Origin: Ailanthus altissimus
Taxonomy: Eukaryota > Streptophyta > Magnoliopsida > Sapindales > Simaroubaceae
Reading direction: 5' to 3'
DNA: 64,000 nucleotides
NCBI GenBank assembly: GCA_946807835.1
Contig: OX327683.1
Coordinates: 625,001-689,000 of the forward strand
The notes beneath the pieces are model-generated. The model saw only the letters and a list, made by a program, of their open reading frames with translations, was not told the origin of the DNA and searched no databases. Position 1 is the first letter of the stretch. Each line of letters opens with the position of its first letter. A program made the position numbers and the translations under genes. This document shows positions 57,424 to 64,000 of this stretch, in pieces.

Positions 57424-57428
57424 TAAAT
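57424..57428. repeat. TSD (TAAAT), right, of copia element
   Basis: TAAAT, matching 51753-51757; TR1 sequence (CTTATAATATCACGG) resumes at once. Confidence 0.8.
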
Positions 57429-58020
57429 CTTATAATATCACGGTTAATAGCCGTTACTATTTACCAACAAAAGTAGCTAACACAATTAATAACTTACACT
57501 TCATAATTGATAGTTGTAATTTCCTGAGATATGCACTTTGTAATGAGATATTTGTATAAAAATAATTCTTATAACATCATGATTAATAATTCTTACTATT
57601 TACAAATAAGAATAGATAACATTAATGAGATATTTTATTAAATAAAAAATTATAATATTACAATTAATAACCTTTACTATTTGTAAACCAGAGTAACTGA
57701 CATTAAAAAGAGTAGCTGACACGAATAATAGTCGTTACTCGTTGTTTCATTAATAGCCCATACTATTTACAAACTAGAGTAACTAACATCAAAAGGCTAT
57801 CTCACAACAAGAGCAGCTGATATTTATGTTTACCTTAAATAATGTGACACTCTTTTAAAATATCTTTTTTAATCCCACAATTAATAGCAGCTATGATGTC
57901 ATAATAAATACCTTATAGTAAAATATTTATTTGTAAATATTAAGATATTAATATCTTATAATATCACGATTAATATCCCTTTTGTTGTTGACATTTGTAA
58001 ATTTTATTGTTACAATGTTA
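57429..58020 (+). repeat. TR1 tandem array, copy 2, right part
   Basis: Continues the array after the copia insertion (TATAATATCACGGTTAATAG). From about 57830 it changes into the non-repeat block (AAATAATGTGACACTC, GATTAATATCCCTTTTGTTG) that also ends the first array at 30350-30530 and 31405-31450. Confidence 0.8.
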
Positions 58021-58500
58021 AAAACACATCTTACAATAAAATACTAAGGTCATTTTTACTATGTTATATCCAAACTTGGAAAGAAAAAATAAGCTTTACG
58101 GATTTCAATGACTTGGTAGATATGATCATGTAATTGATTATATATGAACATGCAATTAATTACATATGAACAAGACATAAAGGTTTGTGACGACGTGGAA
58201 GAGTTTTGAAACTCGCAGTCTTCATTTCTTTGAATAAATAAATATATCAGCAAACAGGTTGATCCTCGGTGTATAAATAAATTACTGGTGCAAAGGAAGG
58301 AGCTTGCATTTCGTCCCAGGTTAATTGTAAACAAGAAAGAGAATCAGAGGAAATGGATCCAAGTCATCAGGATAATCTATGAACGCTGGCGGATGTTTAT
58401 TGAGTTATCGGCAGAATTTCGTTGGCTTACTCTTGACGTTGGGGTAGCTTTATAGACAAAATGAAATAGACAGATCTCCGTACTAAAGGAAATGATTAGT
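58021..58500 (+). pseudogene. Broken second copy of the orphan gene and promoter
   Basis: 58040-58285 copies the promoter block of the gene at 31777, including GTTGATCCTCGGTGTATAAAT (TATA at about 58271). The gene start follows at 58354 (GAGGAAATGG) but then meets TGA soon (AATCTATGAACGC). Later parts (GTTTATTGAGTTATCGGCAG, GGCTTACTCTTGACGTTGGG) correspond to FLKLAAKLKWLTADSMG with stops and shifts. Homology ends near 58480, where LINE sequence begins. Confidence 0.75.
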
Positions 58501-60269
58501 ACTAGCTTTCACTCTACGGAAATGCACTAAGTTCCAATTTTATGACGAGCCCCAATATCTTGTAAGCCATCACAAACTGAGTTAATTGAGGTCATATTTA
58601 GTGATCATCCTTCAGTGATAATTTCTCTACATTCTTCCTTATCAGTCTATGCCTCTTCAAAGTCGAACCTATTACGAAAATGCTGAGACAAACCTCTTCT
58701 ATCCATAACCCTAGACTCTCCATAAATCAGAAGCAGTAGCCGATGATCAAATCCTTAAAAATCTGAATGTTGAACAAAGGCTTCGAAGAAGAGATTAAGC
58801 CAACAGAATGTGCAAAATATTCGATCAAGTCTTTTTTGAATAAAGGATCCAGAGTCATGCTCATTACACCAGGTGAAAGACAGACCCTTAAATTGAATCC
58901 CCAAAAGACCGCAATTGTCAATAGCATCTCTAAAATTATGTATCAAGTAAGGAGGCCAAGAAAGACCACCATATTTCTTTGAGTCTTTAAGAATCTCATT
59001 AAAGTCACCAACACATGCCCAAGGGAAAGAATAAAAATTAAAAAGACGCCTCAAAAGTGTCCAATGGCCACGTTGTGCTCTCTCATGATGGCCAAAAAAT
59101 CCCGTAAAGCGCCAATTTTTCCCTTGACCAGAAACAAAGACGTCAATATGAAATTGAGAATAAGATAATAGAGAAATATCTACCTTATCCGTCCGTAATA
59201 AAGCCAAGCCACTATTAAGGAGATCCTCTACTTTCTGTCTGTATGCACGTATTTTTATTAGAAAGATCACCTTTGAACAGTATTCCCGTACTGGGTTGCA
59301 CAGGACATGGATTGAGGGTAGGTTGCCCAGCCTCCGCACATTCCAACTTAAGGTTTTCATTTGTATCGGGAGTCCTGCATACCCGCAGGAGCCGCTGTTG
59401 GATTATTTGAAGAAATAACTGGATCATTTGAACCCAAATCAGAAGGTGATACATTCGAAATTTGCTGCAAAGTCATATCCCCTTCATTGACAATAGGGTA
59501 ATCTTCTTTCGCCTGAGCATATCCCACATCATCGAGCAACATTCTTTTAAGCGGGACAATGTATTCTGTGTCATTGCTTCTTTTCTTTCTCTTGGGCAGT
59601 AGTTTAGGCACTGGTAGTAATGTGTTTACAGAATTTCTTTCTTGAGGATCTTCGCAGCATTCTGTCACGATTAGAATCTGATTTTGGAGAAAGGAGGAGG
59701 CCTGAGACGACCCTATCACTTTTATTCAGGTCCTCCACTTGGATTGCTTGTGGGTGCAGGTGAGAGCCTGAATGTAGGGTCATGGATAACGATGCTTCAT
59801 GTACTTGAAAAGTTAGAGAAGCACCGAGCATGCATGTGGATGAATGACAGACTTTGTGAAAACGTGAGAGCATATTTTCTTCTGACATTATTTTTGCATG
59901 TGTTGCTTCAAGTGTTGTTGCGTTCCGTTGTTTAGAGGTTCCACCAATTTCATATTCACGTGCTGGGTGTGTGCTTGAGAGATCACCATCATTAGCCATT
60001 ATGCTCGTCACTTTAGTGGCGTGATTAGCTAGCATAAGAGGTGGAGGGGAATCAAAACTTTTATCCACGACGTGAGAGCCAAAATTTAATTGAAAATACT
60101 TTTCTATATATCTTGATATGCTACTATTTGCGGTCCCATTTGGTTTTATAAAAGAGAAATTAAGTGGACAGAGAAATTTACTTTCTTTTGTCTCTCCATG
60201 TAATTTCTCATTTATATGTAAAAGGGGCCATGTTTCCAACTTTATGCTTTGTGGTAGTATTTCTTTATC
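58500..60269 (-). mobile_element. LINE fragment: ORF1 tail and endonuclease
   Basis: On the minus strand 60239-59357 reads as an ORF1-like low-complexity tail (two overlapping frames). 59360-58755 reads an endonuclease starting MKTLSWNVRRLGN, with VGDFNEILKDSKK and FTWCNEHDSGSFIQKRLDRI. About 15 residues after VEDLLNS appear deleted. Weak homology to the RFHFEEAWAEEEDC region continues to about 58500, with stops. RT, RNase H and tail are missing, so this is not a usual 5' truncation. Same family as 44448-50160. Confidence 0.8.
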
Positions 60270-61092
60270 TGTAAGAATATTGATTAAAAATTATTAAAAT
60301 ATGATTTGGGGATCAAGTCAAGTGCATAGGGTGCGCACCGATTGAAGATGGACGCGAAAGGAGGCGAAAACTGAAGAAAGGCGCATATTAGGCGCCAGCG
60401 CTGCGGCAACTAGGATGAGCGCCGCGGCGCCACTTCCAGTACCTGAGTGCCGCGGCGCTGGGATCCAGCGCCGCAATGCTCAGCAAATATCGGGCCAGCG
60501 CCGCTGCGATGCGAACCAGTGCCGCGGCGCTGAACGCGGGAACAGTGTCCCGAAATTAGGAAACTTCCTAATTTCGTCTCCCACTTGCTCTAGGACTCCC
60601 TAATACGACTCCCACACGTATAGGGAATACCTAGGACGTCCCAAAGCCTATATAAAGGCTGTCAATTGGCTTGTAAACATAACTTAGTGAACTTGACAAC
60701 CTTTGTGATCAAGTTAGTGAGATCTTTGTGATCTTAGAGAGATCTTGGTGATCAACAATAATCTTAGTAATTATTCTTAGTGGTTATTCTTAGTGGTTCT
60801 TTGTGAGAGAAAATCCTTAGAGAGCAAGAGAGAGTATTCTTTGTGATCTTTCTTGTAATAGGCATACTTTGTGGTTGCCTTGTGATTCAGAATAAGAGAA
60901 GAGTGTGATCTTGATCCGCCGTGGACGTAGGCAAGTTGCCGAACCACGTTATTCTTTGTGTGTTCTTCTTCTACCCTTTCTCTCTTTTATTTCTTAATAA
61001 CTTGTTTTGCATTATTATATTACTTGGGTGAATTGTTTAGCTCGTTTGTGTGCTTCCGCTTCAACAAACTAGTATCAGAGCTTTGGTTCTAA
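60270..61092 (+). mobile_element. Copia LTR-PBS stub (truncated element)
   Basis: 797-bp LTR (60270-61066, TG...CA) of the same family as 51758-57423, followed by the primer site and leader AACTAGTATCAGAGCTTTGG TTCTAA (split at 20 bases) and then, abruptly, R2 sequence at about 61093. It is not a solo LTR, because the PBS and leader remain. TATA at 60649-60658; GC island at 60335-60540. Confidence 0.85.
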
Positions 61093-61860
61093 TATCTTAC
61101 TAATTCCTTTAGTTTGGTGTCTCCTTTGGGCTCCACACTTGAGTTCAACTCAAGTCTAAGTCTATAATGCAAACAAAGACATTAATTGAAGTAATCTTGA
61201 AAAATCATATACCACAATTACTAAATAATGTTTTACTTACATCTTTTCCTTGAATGTTTCACTAGTGCATGATTTATTTAACCATAGGAACTTGAGCTTA
61301 GCTTGATCATGCATGAAAAATTATAAAACAGCCTTGAATTTTACTACTGGAAATGCTCCCCTTTACTTGGCCGAATGCTCCTCTTTTTACTCTAACATGT
61401 TTTGTTTTTCAATTTGCCAAATTTCTAAACACTTCCTACTTTTATAGTGCTCTTTCAAAAGGTCAATTTGTCCCTTAACTAACTCTAAATTTCTAAAATG
61501 CCATTAGATAGAAATTAAGGCATATGATTGGTTCATTTCTAACTATTTAACTAAACTAGTCAAACTAACCAAAGTACCCTTTTAACTTGGCAATCTATGA
61601 GCTTATTCCTCATTGGTTTATTTTCTAACACATAGATTGTGTTTTTTTAATAAAAGCTTGTTCCATGCATAATAGTTAAATGGAAATCCATGTGTTAAAT
61701 TGAAATTTCTTTTTCCAAGCCAATAAAAAATTTTCAAAAATATTCCATGACCGTCCGACTCCTCAATCGATTGTGAAATTATCAAATTGGGCCTAGTACC
61801 TTTCACATGCACCATACAAAATATTTCTAATAGGGTTGAAACTGGGTTACCCTACAGTTT
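61093..61860 (-). repeat. R2 LTR-like repeat, copy c
   Basis: Homologous to 430-1140 (GGCTCCACACTTGAGTTCAA, GCCAAATTTCTA, CTAACTATTTAACTA, GACCGTCCGACTC). Confidence 0.6.
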
Positions 61861-62240
61861 CTCTATTGCTTTATACCGAAATCTAGGTACCTACACTATT
61901 AATAGGGATGAGATATTATAATATATAAAATAACATCAAAATATTTAACAACATTTTTTACTTATAAACATCACTATGTAAAAAATTAAATATTATCAAG
62001 TTGTTCAAATATGTCAAAATATTTAACAACATATTTAACTTATAAACATCACTATGTTTAAAATTAAATATTATCATGCTCAATTTCTTAGTCATTAATA
62101 TGTTAAAAAAAAATTTAAACATAACTATGGTTAAAATCACAAACATTAACATGTCCTAATTTTAAATATTACCATGATTAAATTTAAAACATCAATACGC
62201 TCAAATTTAAATATTATTATAAATCACATAATCGATTTAA
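61861..62240. repeat. Short tandem repeat, about 80-bp units
   Basis: Two clear units at about 61936-62013 and 62014-62090 (TCAAAATATTTAACAACAT, ACTTATAAACATCACTATGT, AATTAAATATTATCA), then decayed partial units. Confidence 0.65.
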
Positions 62241-62243
62241 CAT

Positions 62244-64000
62244 GCTCTGATTCCATTTGTTAAGTATGTGTGATTAATTGAGTGTACATATAATTTTCAA
62301 AATTTATTACATATAGCGATAGTATCACATACAAAATATACTCAATTTAACATATTCATATGCATATATCTCATATATGTTCATAGGTAAATTAAATTAG
62401 AAAACAAATAAGTAAAACATACCCAGATTAAAGGTAGCTTTTAATTCTTCAAGAATTCAAATCTCTAAGTCTTGAGCTCATATTGAAGAGCAATGTTGCA
62501 CAATTCTAGTTCACAACAAAATTTGTAGGATTATAAATCTAGAATAACAGCCACAAAATTCTTCCAACAACAAGTGTTTATGTTTAGATTGAAAATTGGT
62601 ATGAATACTTTGTGTTTATGGTTTGTTCTTCACAACTCTTTGCTTAGAACATTTTTCAAAAAAACACTAAGCCAATTCTCTCTCAACCCCTACTTACGTA
62701 TTTTTCTTTCACCAATTGAATGAATGAATTCAATTCTCATCCTAACAAATAATGCTATACATGACCTACCAAGAGACATGCTTAAGTGGAAATATTAATG
62801 ACACTTACCATGTTGATCCACCACCTTTTGTCATGGAATGCGATATTATTTGTGCAATTTGCATTACAATAAAAAATCAATGCCCTACCATTATATGTTA
62901 TCACCAATATATTTTGTTAAAGGCCAACACAATTAATTACACATCATGAACAATTAGCCTATGTCATGAATATACATACCCCATCTAATATTCATCTAAT
63001 TATTCAAAATAATTTTAATATTACTTTTACCTCACTTGTTTTTACAAGTAAGATTAAATGGTAAATTCATGGTTAAAATAATTCATGAACCAAATTGTGC
63101 TACTTGTCAACATCATATTGGTTAACAAATATTATTAACTAATTATGTTATGAACTTTAAGTCTCCACAAGTATACATCTTGAGGGAACTTGAAACAAAT
63201 TTTTTGTTTGCTGGAATTTCTTAGACTAAACTATTCAATCCAATATGCTACCCTAGTGTACAACAAGTACACTTTATATTGTGAAATCTCCATACGTTCG
63301 TCATATAGAACTTCTCCATACATTCATCAACAATGTCTGACAAACATGTTATAGATATCACAAAATTGCGTGTTAGACTATGTAAGTTGAGGTTATAGCA
63401 TATCCATATAATCCCTTTATCATGTATATCCTAGTAGAGCATAGACTAAATTAACACTGTCAAGTCTCTATATGTTCGACCATAAACTTGTCTCTAAATT
63501 TTTATTTCAATAAATAATATTTACAAACACTTTTGCCATATTATTTATCTATAGGATAAAATTCTTTTCCCTGGTATTATTGCTTATGGCGATTAAGACT
63601 TTCTAAAACACAATCTTAGAGCATCAGGATATATTACTTATCCAAATAAGCTGATGGATCCCATATTTACACGCACTGACTTCCATGAGCATCAGACTAT
63701 ACCTAGTAACACTTAGCAGTTAGACCATTAAAGGTTTCTGATATGTGTAGAACCAAAGTATGATGGATCACTCACAAGCTCACCATGGTGCTTAAGTTAA
63801 AATATCATTAATATTACTTAACTTGAGAAGACCTTTCATTGTCAGCTTTATGGGATGTCTATTAGAGGTCCTCGTGTGTCTATTTAGTACCCAGTCCTTA
63901 CTGAATACCTGTATCTTTATATGAGTTTTCACTAAACTTATTATCTGTCAAGACTAACCATCTGGACCATCTAGATATATACATACATTAATCTATATAA
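62244..64000 (-). mobile_element. R5 long LTR, minus strand, runs off the window
   Basis: Reading the minus strand, the LTR ends CATACTTAACA at 62258 and is followed by AATGGAATCAGAGC, a primer-binding site (62244-62257). The R5 signature block appears inverted at 63720-63830 (GAACCAAAGTATGATGGATC, CTCACAAGCTCACCATGGTG). The 5' end is beyond 64000. Small ORFs within it are unsupported. Confidence 0.6.

Noticed and set aside
60270..61066. Solo LTR
   Set aside because: PBS and leader sequence follow the LTR directly, so it is a truncated element.
1..64000. tRNA, rRNA or snRNA genes
   Set aside because: tRNA-Met-like words occur only as primer-binding sites next to LTR ends; no cloverleaf or rRNA core was recognised by eye.

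Overview
The window looks like nuclear DNA of a flowering plant, probably a eudicot. It is AT-rich and gene-poor. It holds intron-split ankyrin/PGG exons, plant-type LINE (L1) copies with DUF4283 ORF1 and RNase H-tailed ORF2, and many Ty1/copia elements primed by an initiator-Met tRNA-like site. No bacterial, organellar, CRISPR or RNA-gene signature was seen. I cannot name the species.

Layout. 1-2393: AT-rich DNA with one copy of an LTR-like repeat (R2). 2394-5524: a decayed ankyrin-repeat/PGG membrane-protein gene, the only clear host-type gene. 5900-9310: a minus-strand copia pol remnant between direct repeats, with a LINE 3' fragment nested in it. 10880-13770: a plus-strand copia remnant (LTR, gag, protease, integrase). 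16075-22660: LTR-like blocks, including a small LTR-internal-LTR element without coding capacity (17490-19920) and a probable Ty3/Gypsy LTR region. 23690-29470: duplicated non-coding segments, a roughly 90-bp tandem repeat and a long LTR (R5). 29780-32184: a diverged tandem array built on GATTAATAGCCC (TR1), followed by a 135-codon orphan ORF with its own TATA box. 34401-36166: a young 5'-truncated LINE with a perfect 20-bp target-site duplication and an open 570-codon frame. 36830-43040: rearranged copia remnants. 44020-58480: a second TR1 array split by a full-length LINE (44448-50160, 18-bp TSD) and a complete copia element (51758-57423, 5-bp TSD), ending in a broken second copy of the orphan gene. 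58500-64000: another LINE fragment, a truncated LTR+PBS stub, an R2 copy and a minus-strand R5 LTR running off the window.

How the parts relate. Most of the window is layered transposable elements. The two TR1 arrays each lead, in the same orientation, into the same promoter-like block and the same orphan gene, so array plus gene seem to have been duplicated together, with the LINE and copia element inserting later into the second array. The LINE and copia copies are complete in layout but carry nonsense mutations. In the LINE nearly all of them fit cytosine deamination, as expected for methylated, silenced DNA. The most novel-looking item is the TR1 array/orphan-gene unit. Everything else belongs to known plant families, though several copies have unusual structures.
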